From: Diogma glabrata
Lineage: Eukaryota; Arthropoda; Insecta; Diptera; Cylindrotomidae
Direction: 5' to 3'
NCBI GenBank assembly: GCA_963693315.1
Contig: OY856188.1
Coordinates: 262,937,162-263,001,161, forward strand
DNA length: 64,000 nucleotides
The first letter of the stretch is position 1. Every line of letters starts with the position of its first letter. Shown one piece after another: positions 34,830 through 46,673 of this stretch. A program made the translations under genes and the position numbers. The notes under the pieces are model-generated. The model searched no databases and was not told the DNA's origin. It was given only the letters and a program-made list of their open reading frames with translations.

Positions 34830-37800
34830 CCCTACCATTTGTCGCAAAGTGTTATTAATATTTTCAAAATTTTAAATAATCGGGTTTATTACATGCAAAT
34901 AAATATTTTGTTAGCACTTTCACAAAACTAATTTTATCAGTAAAATTTTTTTGATGGCAGTAGTTTGCAAATGTTTATCGCTTTCTACAAATAAGTTGAT
35001 GTATTCAATAAATTATAAAATTCAAATGAGTTTAATATTGTTTTAGTTCACCAGAGTCTCATAGTTGTTGACGTTATCGAAAACTCATGTGCAAAGTAAA
35101 ATTAAAAACCTTTTCCTTATCATTACATAGAACAAATAAAATCGTAAAGTTTACTTTATTCTCACCATATCTGGTTACCTTTTAAATTTTGTTCTTTAAT
35201 GAAAGATTTGATTAGCATACATTTGGCTAAAAAAATTCAAACTAACAACCAATTGATAACATAAACAAATCAATAAAATTAATCTCTCACACATCACACA
35301 TAAGAAAATATTTAAATTTAATTTAAAAATAAAATTAATTTTTGTAATAATAATTAATTAAAATAAAAATACTTTTTCTTTGATGTCATCGAACGACGAC
35401 AAAAAAAAACTGTTCATTTCGTATATAATATGTAAATATGAAATTATAAATTTAGTTTGTTTTGTTTTGTTTTCTTAATTGGATTATTTGATAGAATTTT
35501 AACCTTCAAGACTTTAGACAAATATTTTATGATGATGTTTATGACTATTTTTGAAATAAATAAAAATAAAAGTTGTAAGATTCGGTGGGTTGAGAAGTAT
35601 AAATATTTTTTTCCAGAAAGTTCAAAGCCTGATTTCTAAACTTACCCTTGTTTCGTTTGGATTTGTCTTTTCTTTTGTAACCTAAATACTTTATAAACAC
35701 ACATATATGAATTTAGCATAGTTTATCTAATTTAGAAAACAGATATAGTAATATAAATATTACAACAACAAAAATTAAATAAATCAACAATTTCATATAT
35801 AAAAGTATATATTTGTGTGTGATTTTTCTTTCTTATAAATAAAAATCGTGTGTTGATTAATTGACATCTAGCTCATCATGAAAAAACCCAAAATGTTAGC
35901 TATGCTAATTAAAAATTTAAAGAATTGCATGATAAATGGATATGCAGAAAAAATTTTCAAATTTTAAATATTTTATATTGTGAGACGTAGATTTCTAAAA
36001 CTTTTTCTTTGTCTTTTTGAAAAAAATTATTAATTCATTCTTTGTAATTTTAATTATTTTTGTTTCCTTTGTCTATTGTTTATTTGTCGTTTTTAATGGT
36101 CTAATTAATTTTGTTAAATTTCTAGCACAAAATTAAACCAACACATGGTCAGGTTGTTGAATAACTTAATATTTTGTAATGTGGTGTAATGATGTAAATA
36201 TTTGCAAATTTATTACCATTACATATGCATCATAAAAACTCCCAAACCGTTTATTACATAGTTCGAATATTAATTGCACCAAAACACTGTTTTAGGTAGA
36301 TTTCATATAAAAATCTACCTATTGCAATGGGCTTCATTTCGGAATTTCGGAAAAATTTTGATGCCAAACGACTATTTGTGATAAGCGGAGATGGAAAAAC
36401 AAAAAAAAAAAAAATTATATATATATATATATATAACGATATGAGGTATAACGGAATTTAGCGGCACTCTCACGGTCGCATTTTTCGACCTACACCAAAA
36501 TAATTTTCTGTGTATGTTACGGCAAATAATGTCTTGGACAAGTTCGTGAACTGGCCATATCCGGGTACCGGTTAAGCGGCTAGAGCCTAAAAAGTCGAAT
36601 AATCTAGGGCGCTATAACTTCCGTTTGAATAATAATATTTTAATAAAATTTAAAAATATTGAATATTTGAACCTTTTTTTATCATTTTTATCCAGATGAC
36701 TACTTTGGCGTTTCAGGTTCCTCAAAAATCAGCTGTTTTAAAAATTTACTAAACTTTGCTACCCTTGATCTAGCTGAAATGGCCAAGCTCATAGTTGAAA
36801 ACTTTTTTTCACGTACTTAAAATATAAATCTTTCCAAAATTTTTAAAAATAATAGTTTAAATCTAACGGTTGAGACCCTACGGCTGTTGAAATAAAAACA
36901 AACGCAAAAGGCAATGCTTTCATAATGTTTCAGTTTATGTTATTTAAATTCATCTTAGCTTTTAAACATATTTTTCAGCTATAGCCTCAAAAAATTTCAG
37001 CTTTCTAACCCAAAAGGTTCCATTTTTATAAGCATTATAATACAACCCTTACCCTTACAATACCATAGAAAAATTACCAAAATCTCTTTTGTTTTTATTT
37101 TTTTTACTAAGTAACCGTTTGAAAAAAGATTAAATAAGAACAAAAAAACACAACAACAAAAGATGATTTTGAAATAAAATTGTTTGATAATGTTATAAAT
37201 TATGTGTGATGGTATAATTGTAGTTGTCACGTAGTTCATTTGATCTTTGGTGGATTTAATATGTTATTAAAAGTAGTTTAAACCAACTTAAATAAAACTG
37301 TTCCGAAATTGTGTTGATGGCGTTAGTTCGGATAATGTATTTAATTTGGTTCGATAATTTTTTTGAATTATTCTGTTTCTACTTATATTTTTTATTTAAA
37401 CTAATCTGACTTATCTAATTTTATTTGGACACAAAACCGTCTGACCCCGAAATCTACCTATTTCTAGCGGATATACCTGCCGCTGGGATTTTTTAGTATT
37501 CAAATGGTTTAGTTGACAAACATTTCACTATTTAATGGTAAGCAAATATAAAGTAGAACTCTTTTAGTTTTGTTCTGTATCAGTAACACTTTGAGTAATA
37601 GTGGATACATTTATTGTTTTATACTAAAAATTATGTAACATGTTACAAATTATGTAACATAACACCATTTTTGCATTTTTATCAATTGATTTTTTTAACT
37701 AGGGGAGGTGTATACTAAATTTGCTTTATAATTTTTTGTTCAAAAATATTGATAACCAGTATGGTTACCAGTAAAGTTTTTCTCTCAATAAATCCCAGCA

Positions 37801-38510
37801 AATGGATATATCTCCTACGAAGTTTGTGGTACACGGTATATATTTTATTTGTTTTACAGTTTGGTCTAGTACCAATTTTTTTTTCTTTTCAATTGCAACA
37901 TTTTATATAACCTAGGTTAGGTTAGGCTGCAGTTGCTGTTATCATAACAAAATATCAAAACAACACAGTTAGACAATAATAATCTGTTGTTATACGTTGG
38001 AGGTTCTTCTAAAGCTAATTATTTACCTAATTTTAAAATTGTTCAATTCGGTCAGAATTTTTATTATTTTCGTTTCAAAATGAATTTGCCGTCTTTGCAC
38101 CAATGCTGGACACGCTTACGAAGTAAATAGAACACTATTTCCTCTTCTTATTTAGTAGTTGGATCACTGTCACCGTACAATTATCTTGGCAGTCAATAGC
38201 GGGAAGGCCAAGACTTTTTACGTGTTCATCAAGGATTCAGTGACCGGTGAAGACCAGTGACCAGTATTGACTCCAACTCATCATGCCTAATTAATTATAT
38301 CTATGTACATTAAACACCAACTGACTCCCAAAAATAAAAATCCAAGTAAATAAATAAACAAATTTCATGAATAAACAACATCACAAAATGATGTAGCAAT
38401 CGAAAAAAAAGTATCATTGTGGGCCGGGTTAAACAAAGAAAAATACAAGAAAATTAAACGATAAGTTGTATTGAACGTGTTGCATTTAGAGTTGTCCTTA
38501 GGTTACTCTA
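34830..38510. other. AT-rich non-coding DNA with minor repeats
   Basis: Contains A15 followed by (TA)11 at 36,400-36,434, a GTAGATTT/AAATCTAC hairpin at 36,296-36,324, and three short TAGGT units at 37,913-37,928. An 80-codon minus frame at 36,997-37,239 and a 60-codon plus frame at 35,457-35,639 have no recognisable domains. Confidence 0.5.
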
Positions 38511-38514
38511 GAAT

Positions 38515-40385
38515 TTTTTTTTCATTGTTTGCGGCACCCCCCATTTCGTGTCAATACCCATAAAAATATTATTTGCAAAATTTTAAACCAATCGTTCAAT
38601 TCTAAGACGTGCTCCCGGCCACTAAAAGTTGGCAAGTTTTGTTCTGGCCCTTAAAAAAAAATTTAAATTCTTTGTTAGACACTCTCCCATTTCATGTCAA
38701 TACCTATAAAAATATTATTTGCAAAATTTAAAATCAATCGTTAAATTCTAAGGCGTGTCCCCGGCCACTTAAAGTTGAGAGGTTTTATTTCTGGCCCTTA
38801 AAAAAAATTTAAATTTTTTGTACGATACCCTCCCATTTCGTTTCAATACCCATAAAAATATTATTTGCAAAATATGAAATCAATCGTTTAATTCTAAGGC
38901 GTGCTCCCGGCCACTTCAAGTTAAGTGGTTTTGTTCTGGACCTTAAAAAAAAATTTACTTGTTTTGGACGACATGTTTTTTCTAGTCAGCTCTTTAAGAA
39001 CCTTTGATACTACTCGACTACATTTTTATGGGTATTGACACGAAATGAGAGGGTATCGTACAAAAAATTAAATTTTTTTTAAGGACCAGAACAAAACCTC
39101 TCAACTTTAAGTGGCCCGGGGCACGCCTTAGAATTGAACGATTGATTTCAAATTTTGTAAATAACATTTTTATGAGTATTGACACGAAATGGGAGACTGT
39201 CGTTCAAAAAATGTAAATTTTTTTTAAGGTCCTGAACATAACCACTTAACTTGAAGTGGCCGGGAGCACGCTTTAGAATTAAACGATTGATTTATAGTTT
39301 GCAAATAATATTTTTATAGGTATTGACACGAAATGGGAGGGTGTCGTACTAAAAATTAAATTTTTTTTAAGGGCCAGAACAAAACCTCTCAACAGTAAGT
39401 GGCCGGGGGCACGCCTTAGAATTACACTTTGGATTTCAAACTTTGCAAATAATATTTTTATGAGTATTGACACGAAATGGAAGACTGTCGTACAAAAAAT
39501 TTAAATTTTTTTTAAGGTCCAGAAAAAACCACTCAACTTTAGGTGGCTGGGTCGGACGCTTAGAATTGAAGGATTAATTTCAAATTTTGTAAATAATATT
39601 TTTATGAGTATTGACACGAAATGGGAGACTGTCGTACAAAAAATTTAATTTTGTTTTTAAGGTTTAGAACAAAACCACTGAACTTGAAATGGCCGGGAGC
39701 AAGTTTTAGAATTAAACGATTGATTTTATATTTTGCAAATAATATTTTTATGGGTATTGACACAAAATGGGAGGGTGTCGTACAAAAATTTAAATTTAAT
39801 TTTTTTTAAGGGTTTGAACTAAACCTCTCAACTGTACGTGGCCCCGGGGGCACGCTTTAGAATTACACTTTGGATTTCAAACTTTGCGAATAATATTTTT
39901 ATGAGTATTGACCCGACTGTCGTACAAAAATGTTAATTTTTGTTTTAAGGTCCAGAACAAAACCACTCAGCTAAAGTGGCTGGGGGGACGCTTAGAACTG
40001 AACGATTGATTTCAAATTTTGTAAATAATATTTGTATAAGTATTGACACGAAATGGGAGACTGTCGTACAAAAAATTTAAATTTTTTTTTAAGGTCCAGA
40101 ATAAAACCACTCCACTTGAAGTGGCCGGGAACACGCTTTAAAATTAAACGATAGATTTTATATTTTGCAAATAATATTTTTATGGGTATTGACACGAAAT
40201 GGGAGGGTGTCGCACAAAAATTTAAATTTTTTTTAAGGGCCAGAAAAAAACCTCTCAACAGTAAGTGGCCGGGGGCACGCTTTAGAATTAAACGATTGAT
40301 TTCAAGTTTTGCAAATAATATTTTTATGGGTATTGACACGAAATGGGAGAGTGTCGTACAAAAAATTTAAATTGATTTAAGGGCC
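38515..40385. repeat. ~144-bp satellite: 3 inverted plus ~10 direct units
   Basis: On the plus strand, units marked by ATTGACACGAAATGGGAG recur about every 144 bp from 39,033 to about 40,330. Each also has TTTTAAGGGCCAGAAC, CCTCTCAAC, GTGGCCGGG-GCACGC and TAGAATTAAACGATTGATTT. From 38,515 to 38,965 three units run in reverse complement (CCATTTCGTGTCAATACCCA, GCTCCCGGCCACT). The inversion point is about 38,965-39,010. Because 144 is a multiple of three, 48-residue-periodic open frames appear on the minus strand and are not considered genes. Confidence 0.85.
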
Positions 40386-40439
40386 ACCCTAGTGTTGATT
40401 CATATATAATAAAGTTGTTTAAACAAATGAATTTTCCCG

Positions 40440-40976
40440 GGACAAACAGCTTCTTAGCACATTTCGTTCAACGATGAGCAGCAACTCATTGTCACTTTTG
40501 ACGTAGCTGCGACTGCGTCGTGCAAGCTCCAATTGTTATTAATCAAATAATCTTTGACTCTGACACTAAATTGGGTTTTGCTGGATCTTGAAAAAAGTGT
40601 GTGTCTATTAATAGTTAGATAGTTGGTATACTTATCCAAGTTTCATCCAATTTGGCCAGATAGCCTGTTATTATTAGTTTGATTGCAATAAATTTTCGGA
40701 GTATAGCTCGCACAGATTCCTTAATCCTTATTGTGTTCACAAAACTTTTCCCGAATTTTCTCTTGGCCATTCGTAAATCTTTTTTATGGTCTTTGATATC
40801 ATTTTTATAAAACTCCCAATTTTATTTCTCTTCTGTTTTGGCGTTGCTAAAGAGTTTCCTTGATTTATTTCACATTGATCCAGTTGTAGGCTCCACCATG
40901 AAGGTTTTTTCTTTCCCATAGGTTTTCTCATAGGTTTGTTTTGTAGGTAAGCAATTTTAAGAGGCTTAATTAACAT
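40440..40976 (-). pseudogene. Non-LTR retrotransposon ORF2 relic (EN-RT linker)
   Basis: The minus frame at 40,737-40,976 includes KKKPSWWSLQLD followed by an R-N-rich helix ending KKIYEWPREN. This matches the linker in R1/Jockey-type ORF2 proteins, where PWW--EL is followed by a long basic helix ending near W. Downstream, in other frames (40,690-40,580), come TIRIKESVRAILRK, GYLAKLDETW and LLIDTHF, matching the family's ET-RL-K-L, G-L-K-DG-W and LLDTHFPG motifs in correct order. Frame changes and stops interrupt it. Neither the endonuclease upstream nor the RT catalytic core downstream is recognisable, so only the linker survives. Confidence 0.6.
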
Positions 40977-41779
40977 AAACGTTAATTCTCTACCAATCTA
41001 GTGGGTTATCTAACGGTCTATGGGGGCTTTAGTGCTATTTATGAGAATGTTGTGCCTCAAAAACTCCCCTTCAGCGTTCTTGAACCGTCCTTTTTCAGTT
41101 CCTTAAAACTGATCTTATGACAGGTTATACAATTAATCAGAACTGAAGGTATAACAATGGCTGAACACCTTGCTGACTTCGTCGAACACTTGTTTCCCAT
41201 AAGATATATTTCTTCAGAGACAAAAGTCACACTTTTGGTCTATTTTTGGTGACGAATGATGAGAGTTGACATCACTGTATATGAACAAAACCTTGCCAAT
41301 TTTCAGGACTCCCAGTACCACAGTAGCCGGCAATTTTGAGAGGAGTGGTCCTTGTGGGTAATGGACCAGGGTTCAAATTAAGGATTGAGCAGAAATTGGT
41401 TGCATATCATTAAGCGTATATGATTTGTGAATCTTTGTCATTTCATTTGCGTTCATTCCCTCATCTTGTGATCTTTACCTCTTACTAGAATCTAGGTTCT
41501 TTGAATGTAGTGAATTAAATCTTCGCATTTCATCCTGCACAACTTTGTTGGCCCAAATGAGAGAGACGCGTACCTTCCCTGAAGGTTTCGTGATAGGGGT
41601 TTTGATTAATTTCTTGGATCTTTCTTATTTGCATGCAATCTTACGTTCAAAGAAAGAATAATTTGGTTTACCTGTGACGAAGTTTTTGGGCCGCTATTTC
41701 TGAATCAGTAAGGTGATCCAAGATACAGGTCAAGTCATTTTAACCTGAGAGACTTAATTCGGCCTTGTAACAAGCGCCA

Positions 41780-42300
41780 GAGTTCCTTAGTTTGGAAAAT
41801 ATAGGGGTTCTAAAGTTCGAGAATTTCGTAATTTTTGACTTGACAAGTTATTTTCAAAAATGCACAACTTCGCTTCTGTTAAAGGTAGAAACTTCTGTTT
41901 TGTTTTATTTTAAATCTAAAAGATGCTAGCTTAAAAAAAATAAAACCGTTAAAAGTTATTAACAAATTCCTATTGTTATAAACCAATAAAATGTTCAACT
42001 CGATCTTTAATCATTGCTCCACCCACTAAATGAGTTTTAGTATTATCATCGTATTTTACGTTTAATTTTCTATAAAAAGCGTATTTTTAATTATTGGAAA
42101 AATGATTGTTACTGTTCGAAAAAAATTAATTTATCGAGCGCGGAACGACAAAAAATCTCATAAATGAGTCATTCTATTCTTTTACATACCGAGCAGATTA
42201 GGACTAAATGTGACCAAGGCATTTTTGATTTAGCTGAAATTTTTTAAAGGTTTTCCCTTAAAAAAAAAGATATACATGTTCGAGGATTTTTTATTGTGTG
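41780..42300 (+). repeat. Dispersed repeat arm (partner of palindrome at 44,430-45,290)
   Basis: 41,800-42,165 (GAGAATTTCGTAATTTTTGA, AATTCCTATTGTTATAAA, GAGCGCGGAACGACAAAAAA) matches 44,445-44,790 in the same orientation and 44,800-45,150 inverted. 42,175-42,295 (CATTTTTGATTTAGCTGAAA, TTCGAGGATTTTT) matches the complement of 45,160-45,290. Confidence 0.7.
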
Positions 42301-42379
42301 AAGTAATGCAATCTATAGAGAAAAACACATACCGCAAAGTTTGTTTTTTCTTTTGTTTGGGACCCTTCTCTATCTAAAT

Positions 42380-42520
42380 AGCCAATAAAAATTTTGGTGC
42401 ACGTCTGAGTGTGGGTGGGTGGGTGTACGTATGGGTGGGTGGGTTGGTTGACTTTTCTGCATAGGACCTTGATGAAACTTTGGCAAATGATCCAGTTTCA
42501 CATGAAAATGGAAGATCTGG
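42380..42520 (+). repeat. GGGT-rich microsatellite and flanking generic repeat
   Basis: GTGTGGGTGGGTGGGTGTAC and GTATGGGTGGGTGGGTTGG lie at 42,409-42,448, followed by GACCTTGATGAAACTTTGGC, a context seen in dispersed non-coding insect repeats. Confidence 0.6.
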
Positions 42521-42602
42521 CTGGTTATTTTGTAGCGTTATCTCACTAGGTGAGATAAATAGTGAGATAAAAAATAATGTTTAAATGATTTCTTTTATCT
42601 AA

Positions 42603-43085
42603 TATAATCGATCAAAGACTATAGTTATAGTTCGTTCTTCATTAGAATATATTTCGCCAGTCTGGAATCCAAAATATCAAACTCATATTGATAATATTGA
42701 GAGGGTTCAAAAGAAGTTTACTAGATTTCTGAACTTTAAATTAAGCTTCCCATATCAACCATATAAAGATAGACTAAAACGATATAATCTATTATCATTG
42801 GAACAGAGACGTACAATTGCTGATCAAACAACCCTTTATAAAATTCTTAACCATAGTATAGAATCAGATTTGGCTAGTCTAATTCGTTTGAATACCACAC
42901 CTTGTTATAATACTAGGTATTCGTACACTCTGTATTATAATACTTTTCTAACTAATCTAAGAGTTCATTCACCGTTAATTAGATTACAGTACAGCCACAA
43001 CGTTAAATTTAATCAAATCAATTTGTTTTGCTCCAACTTAGTCCAGTTTAAAAGAAGTCTTTTACAAATTGTTAAATTAAATTAA
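42603..43085 (+). pseudogene. Non-LTR retrotransposon ORF2 C-terminus (5'-truncated)
   Basis: The frame is open from 42,603 to the stop at 43,085 (160 codons), longer than the ATG-initiated part at 42,798. The peptide starts VRSSLEYISPVWNPKYQTHI, then DNIERVQKKFTRFL and PYKDRLKRYNLLSLEQRR. This is the characteristic post-RT segment of Jockey/CR1-type ORF2 proteins (R-LEY-SPVW, IE-VQ--F-R, R---L-L-SLE-RR). It has no internal stop, so the copy is recent or well preserved. The RT catalytic domain is absent through 5' truncation. An AT-rich 3' UTR and a (TAAA)-type tail follow at 43,370-43,394. Confidence 0.85.
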
Positions 43086-43369
43086 ATTAACATTATTTTC
43101 TTATATAGTTTAAATTCTAATATTATTTATTTTATCTTGGGTTAAATATTCTTCTTTTATTACATTAAAATTATCTTTTTATAAACTAAATTAAAACTTT
43201 TTATTGTAATTTTTTATATTATTTTTAAATATTGTCTTTAATTTGTATTACTTTTAAATTTAAACTTTTTATTGTAATTTTTTATATAATTTTTTAAATA
43301 TTGTCTATAATTTGTATTACTTATATAACTAGCATGTTATTGGAAACATTTCCGTTTGCTAGTATTTAA

Positions 43370-43394
43370 ATTGAAATAAATAAATAAATAAAGA
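43370..43394 (+). repeat. (AAAT)n retrotransposon tail
   Basis: GAAATAAATAAATAAATAAA at the end of the LINE 3' UTR, directly abutting the right inverted repeat. Short simple-repeat tails are usual for several non-LTR clades. Confidence 0.7.
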
Positions 43395-43649
43395 CAAATA
43401 TTTTATTTCACTTTTTATCTCACCTAGTGAGATAACGCTACAAAATAACCACCCTGGATTCATTTCAAATTTGGACAAAATGGCGCGGGGTCTCCCAAAC
43501 ACCTCTAAGTTTAAATATTCAATAACTTCTAATACCGGCTTATGATCTTCTGGAAGCTTGGTATATAAGGTTTTAGTACTGTTTCCAATATTTTTGCGTA
43601 CAAACTTCTGTTTTGTCACTTCCGGTTAGAAAGGTTTTTTACAGGTGTT

Positions 43650-43860
43650 TATCCCTACTGTAGCCTACATTTGTTGATCGATTTTCATGAAACGTTGGTC
43701 AAAGCTTTCAAGGTACATGAGCTAGATTTTATCAGCTGTTTAATTTGTAACAGTTGCGTTTTAACTTCCAGGCTACAGTTTCTACTGTAGCCTACAAATA
43801 CAGATCGATTTTCATGAAACGCTGGTTAAAGTTGTTAAGTAACATGAGAAAGGTTTCATT
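43650..43860 (+). repeat. Two diverged tandem copies, ~135 bp
   Basis: CTACTGTAGCCTACATTTGT...GATCGATTTTCATGAAACG recurs as CTACTGTAGCCTACAAATAC...GATCGATTTTCATGAAACG, each followed by CTGGTTAAAG/TTGGTCAAAG and TAACATGAG/GTACATGAG. No coding frame. Confidence 0.6.
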
Positions 43861-44429
43861 CGCTTTTGAAGTACAGTAGACAAAAATATGGGTTCCACCA
43901 CACAACAGGTGGTTTTTTCACTGTGTTTTATGATTGTTGGGAGTATAAAACATTCGTTCGTGAATGAATTTTGATGACACTTTGGAAAAAGATGCAAATA
44001 TGTTAGTCAAGGAGCTGATTAGTTTTTGGCCGATATTGAACAAAGTGGTGGGGGATCTCCAAGCAGCTGCGTTTTTGAAAGCTTCATAACATCTGTACCT
44101 GATAATCGAATTGAATGAAACTTAGTACATAACGATTTAGTACGGTTCAAATCAGTTCTGCATTCCAACTTCCGGTTTGTCACTTCCGGTAAAAAATTTT
44201 TTTGTTTTTCCTCGTACAACAGAATTTATATTTGTTAGGATACTACTGCTTTGTTTAATATTTTTATAATTAGAACTACGCGAAATCTATAACATTGGTT
44301 AGCCATTAATTAAAGGATTTGATGGATACTAGCTTACTATATATCCAGAACACTATGTTTCCAGAGTTGTGGTGAAGTCAGCCTATGCATCAGCGTCACA
44401 ATATTTTTTTTGGGGGTGGGGAAATAGAA

Positions 44430-45290
44430 CGGATACAAGTTTCGAGAATTTCGTGATTTTTGGCTTGCAAACTTATTTTCAAAGATTCATAACTTCGGTT
44501 TTAGTAAAAATGGACACTTTTTTCCGATTTATTTTATAGTTAAAGACGGACTTTTCAACAAACAAAAACTGATCTATAAAAATAATTAACTAATTCCTAT
44601 TGTTATAAATAAATAAAATGTTAAAATCGATTTTTAGTCACTGCCTCACAAATATAAAAAGTGATTAGTACATTTATCGTATTCTACGTCAATTTTCTAT
44701 TAAAAACGTACTTTTTATTTATTAAGAAATGATTTTTACTGTTAGAATTAGATTAACTTATCAAACGCGGAACGACAAAAAATTTCATAATTTTTGGTCG
44801 TTACGCTCTGAAAAAATTAATTTATTTGTAAAAGCAAAACTTATTTCTCCATTCATTAAATTAATTATACGTTTTTAATAGAAAATTGAACGTAGAATAC
44901 GATGGTAATACTAAACACTCTTTAATTTTGTTAGATATTGACTATAAAAATCGATTTAAAAATTTTATTTGTTTATATTATAACAAATAGAAACTTGTTA
45001 ATAATTTTTATAGATAACAGTTTTTTTAAAAGTTCGTCTTCTAACATTAAATAAAACAGTGTCTATCTTTACCAAAACCGAAGTTATGAATCTTTGGAAA
45101 TAAGTATTCAAGGCAAAAATCACGAAATTCTCAAAATTTAGATCCCCCAAAAAAATAAGAAAAAAATCCTCGAAATGGTATATATTTTTTTTTCGATATA
45201 AAACCTATAAAAAAAATTTCAGTAAATCAAAAATGTGTTGGTCAAATTCAATTTTTTCAATTTGTAAAAGAATGCCCCCATATATACATA
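44430..45290. repeat. Large palindrome (~350-bp arms)
   Basis: 44,445-44,790 (GAATTTCGTGATTTTTGGCT, AACTTCGGTTTTAGTAAAAA, GATCTATAAAAATAATTAAC) is mirrored by 44,800-45,150 (ATAATTTTTATAGAT, TTTACCAAAACCGAAGTTAT, AAAATCACGAAATTCTC). The centre is at about 44,795. The adjacent 45,160-45,290 is the complement of 42,175-42,295. Confidence 0.75.
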
Positions 45291-45469
45291 ATAGCGTTCG
45301 TTTTTTCAGCTGTTACTTTTATCTTCCTAAATTTCTTAATTTAGGAAGAAAACATTTTTTTTCTTGTTGGTTTAAGCTGTCTCGTAATTTTTGTTAAAAA
45401 TTTGGTTTCGCACGAGTTGCGGAAAAAAATTTATCCATCTGTACAGAAATTTGCATTACACAGACTAAG

Positions 45470-45680
45470 CTAGGTTATTCTGGAGGACGCTCGGTTATCC
45501 GAATACACCATTTGCGGCTGAGTTACTATTCTTTGGTCCCTACCTTTGCCAATCCGAGGTGTGATACGTGGAACACGCAACCCAATTTATTTAATAGGAC
45601 AGCTTACCAACCTTCGATAGGACAGCTTACCAACCGACGCAAGAGCCGAGGTTGATAATGGTCGCGGGATTCAAAATATC
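45470..45680. other. GC-richer island with a 20-bp duplication
   Basis: Noticeably richer in G+C than its flanks. AGGACAGCTTACCAACC occurs twice at 45,597 and 45,619, followed by TTCG and GACG. Stops are present in all frames that I checked. It may be a fragment of an old retroelement, but I see no motif. Confidence 0.4.
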
Positions 45681-46144
45681 TTTTTCGGCGAATAGAAGTC
45701 TGTACTTTTTCTACTAATTCTACCTTTTTAAAAATTATTATTAAATATTTTTATGCATAATAACATAAAACTCACACTTTAAAGCATCATACACTCCTAC
45801 AAATTAAAATCTTTAAATGTAGTTTTATATTTCTGCTATTAAACATTGATGACTCAATATGAATAAATTATCTAATATTTATGTCGTAAACAAAACCGCC
45901 CTTACGACATCAGTTATACAAGCAGACAGCAGTTATACAAGCTTGATTGATTTTTTCGTACAAAGAAATCGTAAACTTTATACATAAACATATAGTTATT
46001 TTCATATTGTTATATATTTAGTCTATTTACTCTGTAAAAGCCTTAAAATCATAAACTAACACATTTTTAAAGGTTGATTGTTTTTTGTATATCACGGTTT
46101 TGTTATAATCAAAATCAAATTAAAAAATAATAAAAAATAAAACA

Positions 46145-46345
46145 GTTATTTGTGTAACTAGTGCAAAAAGTGCATATTTGTTGCACGATGCATGAAGTGC
46201 AACAAATATGGTTTTTGCACGTGTTGCACACAACATTTTTCTACGATCTTAAGGTACTTTTTGCACTAGTAATGTAATTAAACTTTTGGCACAGTACATA
46301 GTGCAAAAAATAGTCACTTTTTGCACGATCGTAGAAAAAATAAAT
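46145..46345. repeat. Palindrome-rich block with GTGCAAAAAGTGC motifs
   Basis: GTGCAAAAAGTGC and GCACTTTTTGCAC-type words recur in both orientations. CTAGTGCAAAAAGTGC (46,158) pairs with GTACTTTTTGCACTAG (46,254), and TTTTTCTACGATC (46,233) pairs with GATCGTAGAAAAA (46,327). Several nested hairpins are possible. No coding potential. Confidence 0.6.
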
Positions 46346-46673
46346 TTAAGAAATATTAAAAAAGTTTTAAAAATTTAATCGAAAACACTAATCTAGTTTT
46401 TTTGCATATGGCATGGTTCATTATTTTTTGCATATAGCGCCAAATAATCCGGCTTTGAATATAGAGGTTTTTGCCCAATCAAAAAATAATTACTATCGTT
46501 TATATTTCCAACGCCTTCCATTTACTTTTCGTTCACTAACTTCTCCATCCCGACACCACTGCGTCTAAAGAACAAAAGTTCACGCCTACAATAAACGTTT
46601 TTTTTATTTCTTGTAATTAAATATTTTATTTTAAAAATACAAATCTAATTACGTCTCTTTTATTTATTTCCAG

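Larger units (their letters stand above)
42522..43451. mobile_element. Inverted-repeat element enclosing a LINE 3' end
   Basis: The left TIR TGGTTATTTTGTAGCGTTAT continuing CTCACTAGGTGAGATAAA (42,522-42,559) is mirrored by TTTATCTCACCTAGTGAGAT continuing AACGCTACAAAATAACCA (43,414-43,451). Weaker similarity continues inward to about 42,585 and 43,388. The sequence between the arms is almost entirely the 3' end of a non-LTR retrotransposon with its tail. No transposase and no clear target duplication. Confidence 0.7.

Noticed and set aside
37911..37930. Insect telomeric repeat (TTAGG)n
   Set aside because: Only about three TAGGT units are present, too few to be telomeric.
39279..40370. Frames with 48-residue periodicity in the 144-bp satellite
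   Set aside because: They appear on both strands and are broken by stops in most units; treated as satellite by-products.
38515..40385. CRISPR array
   Set aside because: Units of 144 bp are repeated over their full length without unique spacers, and the DNA is eukaryotic.
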